From UBA7239 sp964509075 (lineage in GTDB: Bacteria; Pseudomonadota; Gammaproteobacteria; Pseudomonadales; UBA7239): 64,000 nt of DNA. Location of the stretch: positions 279,288 to 343,287 of the forward strand of contig CAZDWC010000003.1 in assembly GCA_964509075.1 (NCBI GenBank), in the 5' to 3' direction. How positions within the stretch are numbered: position 1 is the stretch's first letter; every line of letters begins with the position of its first letter. Made by a program: the position numbers and the translations under genes. Shown here piece after piece: positions 45,721-54,720 of the stretch. The notes under the pieces were generated by a model that had not been told where the DNA came from, made no database searches, and saw only the letters and a program-made list of their open reading frames with translations.

Positions 45721-46446
45721 TCACTCGGGGGAGCCTTCGCTGGCGCGGGCCAATGCTTTTTCGGCGGTTGCAATGCGTGTTTTTACGCCACCATCACCAC
45801 CGAGAATGCGCTGCACGGATTTCCAGAATTCAATGGCTCCCTGCAGGTTGCCACTGGCTTCCGCCATTTCACCGGCAAGCTTTGCGAACCGCGCCTGAAT
45901 TTTTTCATGTACCACCCACTCGCCGGACAGCACCCGCGTGAGCACCTGATCGAAATAGGGCGATGCAGATTGCTGTTGTACATGGCAGGTTTCCGCCCAC
46001 TCCAGCACTTCATCAGCAGCAAAGGTCTGCATGTCGCGGCTGAACTGTTCCGGCATTTCCTGATGCTGCGCAATGCAGATATCTGCAAAGTGCAGGGCGC
46101 GTTCCATGTCTCGAATATCAAACAGCCACAAGGTGAACCACACCAGCACGGGGTTGGCGTACACCTCACCGGCGGCGAGATAGTCGGCAATGAATTGTTC
46201 GAACTGCGGCAGGTAACGGCCTTTTTTGGCGGCGTAGCGCTCTGCCAGGCTGTTCATGTTTTTCAATTCAGACTGTGCAGTTGCCAGCGCCGCCAGCATC
46301 ACGTCGAGCATGTGGCGCGCAGCTTGTCCGGCCGGTGCCGTAACAACAGCAGCAGCCACGCTGGCGGCTGCATTTGCGGCAATGGCAGCAGCTTTTGCAG
46401 CCTCTTCCAGAATCCGGTTTTTGTGTCGAAGTGCGGGGCTTTCCAT
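45721..46446 (-). CDS. Terminase small subunit (endonuclease), gpM
   Basis: 241 residues of the P2 gpM family, which recognises and cuts cos DNA with the ATPase subunit. It has an Ala-rich N terminus and the typical SLAERYAAKKGRYLPQFEQF and PYFDQVLTRVLSGEWVVHEK. It lies after the capsid gene as in P2. The large subunit is encoded on the opposite strand. Confidence 0.82.
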   Translation of the reverse strand: MESPALRHKNRILEEAAKAAAIAANAAASVAAAVVTAPAGQAARHMLDVMLAALATAQSELKNMNSLAERYAAKKGRYLPQFEQFIADYLAAGEVYANPVLVWFTLWLFDIRDMERALHFADICIAQHQEMPEQFSRDMQTFAADEVLEWAETCHVQQQSASPYFDQVLTRVLSGEWVVHEKIQARFAKLAGEMAEASGNLQGAIEFWKSVQRILGGDGGVKTRIATAEKALARASEGSPE

Positions 46447-46531
46447 CGTTTCACCTGTGCGTCAGTTTTTAAAAAACCCCGGTACATCGGTTGGATAAAC
46501 AACCACCGGGGCACACGCTCTCACCAAGGTA

Positions 46532-47539
46532 TTAGTTGACGAAAACCACGTTGGCCGCTTCAATCGCTGCAGCTTTGCCCAGGTGTTCGATCACATAGGC
46601 TTCATTGCGGCTGTTGTAATGCTCCACGCGATCTTTTTTCGGGTTGTCGATCATCGCGCGGCGGATGCTGCCTTCCTGCGTGTAGATGGACAGGTTGTCG
46701 AGCGACGTGATCAGCAAGCCTTTGGCCGGGAATTCAGGCACAACCAGAGATGGCAGACCACCGTAGGTCGCAATCACCTGTTGGTTCTGCAGGCGCTCTT
46801 TTTCGGTAGGCGTTGCACCCTGTGCGGCGTACATCTTGCCTTGGTCATTGGCAACCAAATCACGGCCAATGATGGCAACCAGATCGCCGGATGATGCATA
46901 CTCGGTATCAATCATGTTGCGCACATCGCGCACCATGTTATCCAGATTTTTGTAATCGCCGCTTGCACCAACTTTGATTTGGCCAGCAGTGCCGCCTTGC
47001 AGCAGGTAGTTGCTGGATTTGTTGTCTTTCAGATTTTTCAGCCAGCCGATATTGACATCAGACAGGTCGGCAGCAACGGTGGTGGCGGCAGCGCTGGTGC
47101 CGTTGAAACCGATTTTCAGCATATCCAGCGCCATGCGGATCATGACGGCCTGCTGCACCAACTCGGCAAAGTTGGGGAATCGCGCCCAGGCATCCATCTG
47201 CTGATAGGTGATGTGGATATCTGCCTCGGTTTTCAGGCAGGAATACGGATTCGGAGACAGGCCGTGTGCCGACTTGGTGGTGCGTTCGCCGCCGCTACTG
47301 GTATCCGTGCGGCCAGTGACGCTGCCGGTGACGCCAAGGCCCAGCACTTCACCCGTTTGCTGTTGCACCATCGGCATGTTGATTTTGCTCAAGAATTCAG
47401 TGCTTTCCTGAATCGCGGCAACCAGTGTCTGCTCCAGTGACGGATTGACGGTGAACGCTTTGGAAACATCCGCCACACCATAAGTGGCTGCCATTGCCAT
47501 TGCCAGTGCAGTGAACTGAATTTGTGTTGCTTCTTTCAT
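46532..47539 (-). CDS. Major capsid protein, gpN
   Basis: 335 residues of the P2 capsid family (HK97 fold). Typical stretches are VNPSLEQTLVAAIQESTEFL near 32-51, LGLGVTGSVTGRTDTSSGGE, DLVAIIGRDLVANDQGKMYA and PKKDRVEHYNSRNEAYVIEH near the C terminus. In P2 the N-terminal about 31 residues are removed by the scaffold protease. The ATG has GGGAGCC upstream. Confidence 0.92.
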   Translation of the reverse strand: MKEATQIQFTALAMAMAATYGVADVSKAFTVNPSLEQTLVAAIQESTEFLSKINMPMVQQQTGEVLGLGVTGSVTGRTDTSSGGERTTKSAHGLSPNPYSCLKTEADIHITYQQMDAWARFPNFAELVQQAVMIRMALDMLKIGFNGTSAAATTVAADLSDVNIGWLKNLKDNKSSNYLLQGGTAGQIKVGASGDYKNLDNMVRDVRNMIDTEYASSGDLVAIIGRDLVANDQGKMYAAQGATPTEKERLQNQQVIATYGGLPSLVVPEFPAKGLLITSLDNLSIYTQEGSIRRAMIDNPKKDRVEHYNSRNEAYVIEHLGKAAAIEAANVVFVN

Positions 47540-47605
47540 GGGTGGCTCCCGTTTAAAAATCTGGTGGTGGATGTTTCGTTGCCCGCCTTTCGTGCGCAGC
47601 AGTGC

Positions 47606-48481
47606 TTAAAGAAACTTTTTGCCTTCGCCGGTATTGCCGGGCACAGTCGTGCCGCCTGCTGGCTTTTCGCGCAGATCGGAAAACTGTTTTTCCACTTCGG
47701 TAACCTTGGCCAGCAGTTCCGTGTTTGCAGTGCGAAGTTTTTCCAGTTCCGCAGTGAACTTGTCTGCGCCAGAGTCATCCGCAGTGCTGCTTTCGCCGCC
47801 TTTGTCTTCATCACCTGCAGTTGCAGCAGGAGCGGGGGAAATCTTGGCTTCCAGATCAGTGAACTTTTCCGCCAATGCCAGATTGCTTGCAGTCTGTGCA
47901 TCAATGGATTTCTGCAGCGCCTCGAATTGCTCTGGTTTCATGTCGTCATCACTCGCAGTGGTTTCGGTTTTAAAGGAAAGCTTGTTGACCATGCGTTGCA
48001 AAAACGATGGCTCATCCGCTGCAAATGTGATTGCAGTGGCTTCAATGAAATCTGAAAAATGCGCGTCGCCGTGTTCCGTCTCCTTGCGGGAAAAGGAGAG
48101 GCGATCTGTGCCGAGGCTGCCAGGTTGATCGGTGATGCCGAGGCCGCCCAGATAGGCTTTGCCAGTTTTGGCGAAGTTTTCCAGCACCTCGATGCTGGTA
48201 AACAGTTTTTGACCGGAGGCGTTGTAATCCAGCAGCAGCTGGTTGGGTTCCAGCTTGCAATACAGTGACAGCCGGCCCATGTCATCTTTTTCAGCCTTCA
48301 CATCAGCAACAAGGCCGGCATTGGCCCAGCGATAATGTTCTGGCCAGATCATGGCGCAGTATTGCTTGGCGGCATCGTAGGTTTCGGCAATATCCAGCAA
48401 CCATTGATCCTTGATTACACGCCCGTCAGCTGTGCGGCCAGCGGTGGCAACCTTGAACCAGTCTGATATTGTCTTGGCCAT
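47606..48481 (-). CDS. Capsid scaffold/protease, gpO
   Basis: 291 residues of the P2 gpO family, an internal scaffold with an N-terminal serine protease that cleaves itself, the capsid and portal. The start MAKTISDWFKVATAGRTADG is family-typical, followed by WPEHYRWANAG. The C-terminal part is the acidic scaffold region with coiled coil (DKFTAELEKLRTANTELLAK). It is the first gene of the leftward late operon, divergent from the terminase gene. Confidence 0.88.
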   Translation of the reverse strand: MAKTISDWFKVATAGRTADGRVIKDQWLLDIAETYDAAKQYCAMIWPEHYRWANAGLVADVKAEKDDMGRLSLYCKLEPNQLLLDYNASGQKLFTSIEVLENFAKTGKAYLGGLGITDQPGSLGTDRLSFSRKETEHGDAHFSDFIEATAITFAADEPSFLQRMVNKLSFKTETTASDDDMKPEQFEALQKSIDAQTASNLALAEKFTDLEAKISPAPAATAGDEDKGGESSTADDSGADKFTAELEKLRTANTELLAKVTEVEKQFSDLREKPAGGTTVPGNTGEGKKFL

Positions 48482-48660
48482 CAAATAACCCGCAACGTTG
48501 GTGACAGTGAACAGTTGTCGCAACGATATGCGTGATTTTTTTCGCCCTCAAATGGATTTGTTTTTATTGGTTCCTATATCGGTTTTATAAAATTTCTCAG
48601 GAATAAACAGCAAAAAAAACAGCGAGTGGCGGCAATATCATAGCAGCCATCTGTTACTTG
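48482..48660. promoter_or_regulatory. Divergent late promoter region between scaffold and terminase genes
   Basis: 179 bases separating the two oppositely oriented late operons, so both late promoters should be here, under control of the Ogr-type activator. The region is AT-rich in the half near the terminase gene. The short palindrome GTTGTCGCAAC is present at about 48513-48523. I could not place a P2-type TGT-N12-ACA site with confidence. Confidence 0.45.
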
Positions 48661-50415
48661 ATGCTGCTGATGATTTATCCGCGAGAAAAAATTGATGCTG
48701 CAAAATCCATGTTTCTGCGCCACGTCAAGCCGCAGGAAATTGCGCGTGAATTAAATATCGGCACGGTGCGCACAGTTTACAAATGGATTGAAGACAACGG
48801 CTGGCGCGATCTACTCGAACATGAAACGCCGATACAAGCGCTGGAACGCCGCATGGTAGTGCTGGCCAGCAAAGACAAAAAAGATAACGGGGATCTTGCT
48901 GAGCTGGAGTGCCTTGTCACCAACATTGGCCGCCTGCGCAAGATTTATGCGCAGCCTGCTGGAAGCGCACTGGCGGATGCTGAACCCGGCAAAAAGAAGC
49001 GCAAGAAAGAAAAGCCTGTAAAAAATGACATTTCCGCACTGACTGCCGAGGATTTCGACAAGGCTTTTGTGCAGAACCTTTTCGGGTATCAGCTGGGGTG
49101 GCGCGCAGCCAAGCAAAACCCACTGACGGCTCGCATACGCTTTATTTTGAAATCTCGCCAGATCGGCGCCACCTATTACTTTTCGGCGGAAGCGTTTGAA
49201 GACGCGGTGCTGACTGGCGATAACCAGATTTTCATATCAGCCAGCCGCGCACAGGCTGAAATTTTCCGCGCCTACATCATAGGCTTTGCCAAGGCATGGT
49301 TCGGTATTGAGCTGACAGGCAACCCGATAGTGCTATCAAACGGCGCAGAGTTGCACTTTCTCAGTACCAATAGCAGCACAGCGATGGGCTACCATGGCCA
49401 CGTTTATTACGATGAAGTGTTCTGGACGCAGAACTGGAAAAAGCTGCAGGCGCTGTCCAGTGGCATGGCTATGCAGAAAAAGTACCGGAAAACGTACTTT
49501 TCAACACCATCCACAAAACAGCACGGCGCGTATCCGCTGTGGAGCGGCGAAAAATTCAATGATGGCCGCACTGCCAAGAAAAAGGCGGATTTCAATTTAA
49601 CCGAGGATCAGCTGCAGGCCGGGGTTCTGGGTGCCGATGGCATGTGGCGCCAGATTGTCACCATTCTGGATGCGGTCGCGAGCGGCTGCGACCTGTTCGA
49701 CCTCGATCAGTTGCGCCTGGAATATAGCCCGGAAGAATTCGACAACCTGCTGATGTGCAAGTTTATCGACGGCACGCACAGTGTGTTTGCGCTTTCGGAT
49801 CTGACCAAAGGCATGGTTGATGCCAGCGACTGGCGCGATTTCGACATCAACGCCGAGCGGCCCTTTGGCAACTACCCGGTGTGGATCGGATACGACCCCA
49901 GCCGCACCACAGACAACGCGGCTGTGGTAGTGGTTGCGCCGCCGCTGATACCCGGTGGCAAGTTCCGCCTGCTGGAAAAACGCCGATTCGTCGGGCAGTC
50001 CATCCAGTACCAGGCTGCCCGCCTGCGCGAGCTGTGCGACAAGTACAACGTGGAGCACATCGGCATGGATGTCACCGGCATTGGTCTGGTGGTGCGCGAT
50101 CTGGTGGTGGATTTCTTCCCGCGCGTTACCTCCATCCACTACACCATCGAAGCCAAAAACGGGCTGGTGCTGAAGGCCAAGGACATTTTTGAAAGCAAGC
50201 GTTTCGAGTACGACGCCAGCCACAGTGATGTGGCGCAGGCGTTTCTGTGCATTCGCCGCGCCACCACGCCGGGCGGGCTGGTGACCTACGTGGCCGACCG
50301 CACCGAGAAAAACGGCCACGCCGATGTGGCGTTCGCCATCATGCATGCGCTCTCGCATGAACCGCTCAACAGCAACAGTTCAACAACTTCCACTTGGGCC
50401 GTCAATCATGGTTGA
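48661..50415 (+). CDS. Terminase large subunit (ATPase), gpP
   Basis: 584 residues, the DNA-packaging motor. An N-terminal HTH-like part (KPQEIARELNIGTVRTVYKW) precedes the ATPase: KSRQIGATYYF at about 164-174 (Walker A variant typical of gpP) and VYYDEVFW near 250 (Walker B). The nuclease part has WIGYDPSRTTDNAAVVVV near 412 and HIGMDVTGIGLVVRDL. The start is uncertain among ATGs at 48661 and 48670. It overlaps the portal gene by 8 bases. Confidence 0.92.
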   Translation: MLLMIYPREKIDAAKSMFLRHVKPQEIARELNIGTVRTVYKWIEDNGWRDLLEHETPIQALERRMVVLASKDKKDNGDLAELECLVTNIGRLRKIYAQPAGSALADAEPGKKKRKKEKPVKNDISALTAEDFDKAFVQNLFGYQLGWRAAKQNPLTARIRFILKSRQIGATYYFSAEAFEDAVLTGDNQIFISASRAQAEIFRAYIIGFAKAWFGIELTGNPIVLSNGAELHFLSTNSSTAMGYHGHVYYDEVFWTQNWKKLQALSSGMAMQKKYRKTYFSTPSTKQHGAYPLWSGEKFNDGRTAKKKADFNLTEDQLQAGVLGADGMWRQIVTILDAVASGCDLFDLDQLRLEYSPEEFDNLLMCKFIDGTHSVFALSDLTKGMVDASDWRDFDINAERPFGNYPVWIGYDPSRTTDNAAVVVVAPPLIPGGKFRLLEKRRFVGQSIQYQAARLRELCDKYNVEHIGMDVTGIGLVVRDLVVDFFPRVTSIHYTIEAKNGLVLKAKDIFESKRFEYDASHSDVAQAFLCIRRATTPGGLVTYVADRTEKNGHADVAFAIMHALSHEPLNSNSSTTSTWAVNHG

Positions 50416-51451
50416 TAAAAGCATGGATAAAAAACAGCGCAAAACCTCGACAGCAAAATCACGCGCCAATTCTGCCACCGCGTTTGCCTTTGGTGATCCG
50501 GAGCCGGTGCTGCAGAACCAGCTGACTGATTACCTGGGCACGTTCTGCATGGGCAGCGGCCCGCTGGCCTACTATGAACCGCCTGTGTCACTGCGCGGGC
50601 TGGCGCGCACGTTCCGCGCCAATCCGCACCACGGTGCGATTCCGGGATTTATCCGCAATCAGGTGCAGAAATACTACGTGGAGACGCCGCTGCTTTCGCG
50701 CGAAGAGCTGGGGAGGGCGGTGATTGATTTTGAAAAATTTGCCAACTGCTATTTCCAGCGCATCTGCAATATTTTTGGTGAAGACATCGGCCTGCGCCAT
50801 TTGCCAGCCGTGTACATGCGCAAGATGAAAGAGCCTGACCGCTACGGCATGCTGGTGGGTACCCGGCTGGTGCCGTTTGAGCCGGGTGAGGTATTGCACC
50901 TGCTGGAATACGACCCGGAGCAATCCATCTACGGCTTGCCGCATTATCTTGGCGGGCTGCAGTCGGTGTTGCTGGGCGAGGATGCAACGCTGTTCCGCCG
51001 CAAGTATTACCGCAACGGCGCACACATGGGGTATGTATTTTTCACCAATGACCCGACACTGAAGGGCAAAGACAAAGAAAAAATGGAAGAGGCGATCATG
51101 CAGAGCAAGGGCGCCGGTAACTTCCGCAGCATGTTTGTGCATATTCCGGGCGGCACAGAAAAATCGGTGCAGATCATTCCGGTAGGGGACATTACCACCA
51201 AGGATGAAATCGAGCGTGTGAAGAGCATCAGCCGCAATGACACGCTGGCCATGTGGCGGATCCAGCCGGCGCTGGCCGGCGTGATGCCGGAGAACACTGG
51301 CGGTTTTGGTGACATCGCCAAGATTTCCCGTGTGTATCTGGAGAATGAAACCATCCCGCGTCAGCAGGTGTATTCATCGCTCAACAATGTGCTGAATAGT
51401 CGCCACAAAATCGAATTTTTAAACCCGACAGACATGGAAAATATTGATTGA
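50408..51451 (+). CDS. Portal protein, gpQ
   Basis: 347 residues of the P2 portal family, the dodecameric ring through which DNA enters. Landmarks are YYEPPVSLRGLARTFRANPH, LHLLEYDPEQSIYGLPHYLG, ATLFRRKYYRNGAHMGYVFF and VYLENETIPRQQ near the C terminus. The ATG at 50408 overlaps the end of the terminase gene. In P2 the cos site follows this gene; here the next gene is an Ogr-type activator. Confidence 0.92.
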   Translation: MVDKSMDKKQRKTSTAKSRANSATAFAFGDPEPVLQNQLTDYLGTFCMGSGPLAYYEPPVSLRGLARTFRANPHHGAIPGFIRNQVQKYYVETPLLSREELGRAVIDFEKFANCYFQRICNIFGEDIGLRHLPAVYMRKMKEPDRYGMLVGTRLVPFEPGEVLHLLEYDPEQSIYGLPHYLGGLQSVLLGEDATLFRRKYYRNGAHMGYVFFTNDPTLKGKDKEKMEEAIMQSKGAGNFRSMFVHIPGGTEKSVQIIPVGDITTKDEIERVKSISRNDTLAMWRIQPALAGVMPENTGGFGDIAKISRVYLENETIPRQQVYSSLNNVLNSRHKIEFLNPTDMENID

Positions 51452-51511
51452 AAAACTGCGTGAAAATGTTGATTTTCTCGGTGTTTTTTGCTGTATCGCA
51501 ATGGCGTTTTT

Positions 51512-51520
51512 TGCTAGAAT
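51512..51520 (+). promoter_or_regulatory. Probable extended -10 promoter of the ogr-like gene
   Basis: TGCTAGAAT, an extended -10 element (TGn then TAGAAT), lies about 50 bases before the ATG. No good -35 at 17 bases was seen, consistent with an extended -10 or activator-dependent promoter. Confidence 0.35.
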
Positions 51521-51569
51521 CCGTCATGCGTTGTTGTGCTGATGCGCGGGCAAAAATCTGGGGGGATTT

Positions 51570-51830
51570 ATGCGGGTCATGTGTTCAAAATGCGGCAGCA
51601 AAGCGCGCATCGCATCGCGCGAAAATATCAGCCAGACCATCAGCCACCTGTACTGCCAGTGCCTCGATGCCAAGCACTGCGCCCACACCTTTGTCATGTC
51701 GTTGTCGTTTTCCCACACCATCAACCCGCCCATCGGGGCCGTCAACAGCATTGTGCTGGATGTGCTGCGCAACCTGCCCGGTCAGCAGCAGCTGGAGCTG
51801 TTGGAGCAGGCCCGCCAGCAAGCCGCCTGA
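51570..51830 (+). CDS. ogr: Ogr/Delta-type late transcription activator
   Basis: 86 residues. The N-terminal zinc finger has Cys5-x2-Cys8, 22 residues, Cys31, five residues, Cys37, close to the Ogr pattern (P2 has four between the last pair). The motif RENISQTISHLYCQC matches the family (TSRYITDTT-like). Such proteins bind upstream of late promoters and recruit RNA polymerase alpha. GGGGGG precedes the ATG. In P2 ogr is next to attL; here it sits behind the portal gene. Confidence 0.85.
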   Translation: MRVMCSKCGSKARIASRENISQTISHLYCQCLDAKHCAHTFVMSLSFSHTINPPIGAVNSIVLDVLRNLPGQQQLELLEQARQQAA

Positions 51831-52303
51831 TTTACCGCCTGCCGGCCCAATACCGGCACTGATCCCCCCAAAAATCACCTTTTTCCCACCTGTCTGTCGC
51901 AGGCAGGTTTCAAAGGTAGCATGGCCAAAAATCGACCATAAGCTGATGATTTTATAGGCAAAATCTTGCTACCTCGTTGAGGTTTCAAAAGGTAGCAGGA
52001 TTTGTAACGTATTGAATATAAAGGATTTAATTAGGTAGCAGTGATACCTTGCGTTGAAACTTTTTGCTACCTCATTGCTACCTGTTTGCTACCTCACACT
52101 AAAACGCTGAAAGCCTTGTGGCAGTAGGGCTGTAGGCTATTTTGGTTGTCTTGCTACCTTTGAAACCTGTTTGCGACAACACCGCAAAATGTGGTGCAAT
52201 CACAGGCTTGAAGCTGACAGATGGACGTCAACATGGAGAGCCATGAACCAGGTGTCGGTGATGTTCACTTTATTGGATTGCCGGCATATCTCTGGGGGAG
52301 CAA
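51831..52303. repeat. Non-coding TGCTACC repeat array with 26-bp inverted repeat
   Basis: 473 bases with no gene. Eight copies of TGCTACC/GGTAGCA are seen: minus orientation at 51915, 51992 and 52034; plus orientation at 51968, 52065, 52076, 52087 and 52152. The three at 52065-52093 are spaced exactly 11 bases. The outermost copies are part of a 26-bp inverted repeat (51896-51921 and 52152-52177, 24 of 26 matching, containing CAGGTTTCAAAGGTAGCA). Candidate roles are replication origin, cos/terminase site or operator. A weak TGCCGG/CCGGCA hairpin at 51840-51858 may end the ogr transcript. Confidence 0.8.
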
Positions 52304-53323
52304 ATGGCAGAGCAAATCAATGATCTGGTTATAAAGTCTGAAGACGACGCATTTTCTTTGTTACAACGGGCGCTGGCCAATGACAAGGAAATTGAAAATG
52401 CAGGCATACGCTTTGATGGCTGGCCGCAGATAACGCTAAAGCTTGAAGGTGGTGCATTCAACGAACTCGCGCTGAAGCCAAGTACACTTGATGCACTGAT
52501 AAAAATTCAGGAATCTGTTAACCAAGCTTATTTGTTGGCAAAATATGGCCCAGATACCAGTCACAGACTAAACAATGCAGAAAGAGAAAGCCTGGCAATC
52601 ATCATAAAAATACATCAAGGTAGCAGTCTTTTTAAGATAGAACTGGGAGATCAGATCAATGAAATCATCAGGGCAATATCGCAAATGACTTCTAGAGATT
52701 TGGCTATCACTATCGCGTCAACGGCACTGATTGTTGGCGGAACAGTCACATCAATAAACTACTTTAACAACAAAAAAGAAGAAAGGCTTGCACTGGCTCA
52801 TAGCGAGGAAATCATTGCGCACCTGCAAACAACACAGGTAATGTCACAAGAAGAAACAAAGCGCGTGCAAATCATTGCAGATGCTATGAGTGAAAACCCT
52901 AGACTGGCGCTTATAGAAGAAAAAGTTTCAGAAATGCATAAAGAAATGCTTAATGCCGTTAGTGATGCCGATGAAGGCGGTGAAATCAACGGCATTGCCA
53001 TAACTCCGGAAGCCGGTGAAGAACTGGCAAAAAGCAAAAGACAGAAATCAGCAGTTGGTAGACTTGATGGCGCCTATAAGGTTGTCAACGTAAATTCAAA
53101 AGATTCAGACAATTTCAGGGTGCAGGTTATCAATGCCCAAAACAAGAAAACCTTTACTGCAAAAGTCCGTGACGAAACATCGAATGACAGCATTAAAAAA
53201 GAGCTGCAAAAAGCAGAATGGAGCAGATCACTTGTAACACTTAAAATTGAGGCGAAAGTGGTTGGTGATACTGTGAGGGATGCAACAATTACTGGGGCTT
53301 CTGAATTTACGCCACCAAATTAA
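52304..53323 (+). CDS. Unknown single-pass membrane protein, accessory cassette
   Basis: 339 residues, start supported by GGGGGAG. Residues 1-135 are soluble and acidic, with FDGWPQITLKLEGGAFNELA. One membrane helix follows at about 145-165 (AITIASTALIVGGTVTSINY). After it come a helical stretch and a C-terminal beta-rich domain (about 240-339: YKVVNVNSKDSDNFRVQVIN). I do not recognise a family. The gene is AT-richer than the virion genes and follows the repeat array. A host-protection or exclusion role is a guess from position only. Confidence 0.62.
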   Translation: MAEQINDLVIKSEDDAFSLLQRALANDKEIENAGIRFDGWPQITLKLEGGAFNELALKPSTLDALIKIQESVNQAYLLAKYGPDTSHRLNNAERESLAIIIKIHQGSSLFKIELGDQINEIIRAISQMTSRDLAITIASTALIVGGTVTSINYFNNKKEERLALAHSEEIIAHLQTTQVMSQEETKRVQIIADAMSENPRLALIEEKVSEMHKEMLNAVSDADEGGEINGIAITPEAGEELAKSKRQKSAVGRLDGAYKVVNVNSKDSDNFRVQVINAQNKKTFTAKVRDETSNDSIKKELQKAEWSRSLVTLKIEAKVVGDTVRDATITGASEFTPPN

Positions 53324-53433
53324 TATAGTCACTTTCTTGCGGTTGGGTGCTTGCAGGATAAATGAGCGTGTTTTGTGCGCGCTGCAGACAGCACTTGCTA
53401 TTTTTCGCTGCTGATATATAGGCATATTATTTT

Positions 53434-54480
53434 ATGGAAAATCGTTTTTTTTCTACAGATGAAACAAGATTGATAATGGTTTCTATAAGAAACAATCTTC
53501 AGTTTTCCGAATCTAGCGATGCGCTGCAGTCAAGGGGATGGCAGATTGCTCTGATAGTTCAGGCTATTTCTTTGATTAACAGCCGTCCTGATTTTTTTGA
53601 TAAATCATGTGGTTATAGTATTGGAAAGATGGGAGTTAAATTGGCTTCGATCTCTTCAGTAAATATTACAGAAAAGCCACTTGATGAATATTTTTCGTAC
53701 TTTTATAGAATTATTGCTGAAGCATATATATCTTCCGGTGGCTCATATGACGAGTTGTCTAGTCTGTATACCGATTTTTATGATGCATATAAAAGCCATC
53801 GGGAGATTTTAACGGTAGAAGCAATTAGGGAGATTGATTTTGCGGTCACACATTTGCCTGTTGCTATTGTTAAGAGTGCATTGTCAAGTGATTCAATAAA
53901 GTCAATTTCTGAAATTGATAGTTTGGTTGAAAAGCTAAAGGGCCAGCAGAAAGAATGGATGGAAAACATTGGAACGCGCGCTCAGAAGGTAAAGGAAATT
54001 CAGGATAAACTTGAGAGGCAGGAGGTGTCTTTGAATTTTGTTGGATTGGATCGAGGATACTCAAGGCTGCGCGATAGTAAAATTCTAGACAAGAGGTCGG
54101 CATTTTTTGGGATGATTTTTTTTGGCGCTCTTATGTTTTTTCCTGCTCTGTTTGGTATTTATTCTGGTGCCCGTCAGGTAGATATATCGCATTTGTTTTT
54201 AGGTTCAATTACATTAATATTGTTATATTATTTTAGGATTTCATTGATGGAGTTCAGGTCAATAAAATCTCAGTTGCTACAAATTGAACTAAGAAATGCA
54301 ATGTGTCAGTTTGTTCAGGCTTATGCGGATTACGCCAAGGACATTAATGATAAGAGCCCGGGTACATTAGAGAAGTTTGAGAGCATTGTTTTTTCAAATA
54401 TATATACGGAAGAAAAAAATATTCCGTCCATATTTGATGGGTTTGAAAAGATTGCAAAAGTTATTAAGCCGGATAAATAA
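53434..54480 (+). CDS. Unknown membrane protein, accessory cassette
   Basis: 348 residues, distinctly AT-rich (many TTT, AAA, ATA codons). The first 190 residues are soluble and helical, followed by a coiled-coil-like stretch (EKLKGQQKEWMENIGTRAQK). Two adjacent membrane helices are at about 228-265 (FFGMIFFGALMFFPALFG and LFLGSITLILLYYF), then a soluble tail of about 80 residues. No family is recognised. No clear ribosome-binding site precedes the ATG. Confidence 0.62.
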   Translation: MENRFFSTDETRLIMVSIRNNLQFSESSDALQSRGWQIALIVQAISLINSRPDFFDKSCGYSIGKMGVKLASISSVNITEKPLDEYFSYFYRIIAEAYISSGGSYDELSSLYTDFYDAYKSHREILTVEAIREIDFAVTHLPVAIVKSALSSDSIKSISEIDSLVEKLKGQQKEWMENIGTRAQKVKEIQDKLERQEVSLNFVGLDRGYSRLRDSKILDKRSAFFGMIFFGALMFFPALFGIYSGARQVDISHLFLGSITLILLYYFRISLMEFRSIKSQLLQIELRNAMCQFVQAYADYAKDINDKSPGTLEKFESIVFSNIYTEEKNIPSIFDGFEKIAKVIKPDK

Positions 54481-54500
54481 AAAACCCGCCTTTCGGCGGG
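54479..54500 (-). terminator. Strong terminator on the minus strand
   Basis: CCCGCC/GGCGGG stem with a GAAA-type loop. Read on the minus strand it is followed by six T; read on the plus strand it has no T run. It would stop minus-strand read-through from the early operon before the cassette. Confidence 0.7.
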
Positions 54501-54623
54501 TCGTGCCACTTAAGCAGTAGCCGCAGGCGCCAGACTCCTAGTCGGCATCCTTGTCGCAATTCCTTGCAACGTGTTCAGTATTAACTGGCTTGGCTGGATT
54601 GTCTGTAAGTCATATCTCCATTG

Positions 54624-54645
54624 TTTGTAAGATATATCTTACAAA
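54624..54645. promoter_or_regulatory. 22-bp perfect palindrome, candidate operator
   Basis: TTTGTAAGATA followed by its exact reverse complement, upstream of the gene at 54721. A related partial copy (TGTAAGTCATATC) lies about 20 bases to the left. An AT-rich perfect dyad at this place suggests a repressor site for the downstream accessory gene. The rest of 54501-54720 shows no gene. Confidence 0.6.
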
Positions 54646-54720
54646 TGGCGTCTGTCTTGGTGTCAGCGGTAGGAAGTAGTATTGTCAGCCTGTTGTGTGA
54701 TTTCTTGGGAGTGGTTTCCA

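Noticed and set aside
51896..52177. CRISPR array
   Set aside because: The 7-base repeats occur in both orientations with irregular spacing and no unique spacers of constant length.
52221..52334. 37-codon frame upstream of and overlapping the gene at 52304
   Set aside because: It overlaps the well-supported start of that gene in another frame and has only a poor ribosome-binding site; it could be a leader peptide, but I cannot support it.
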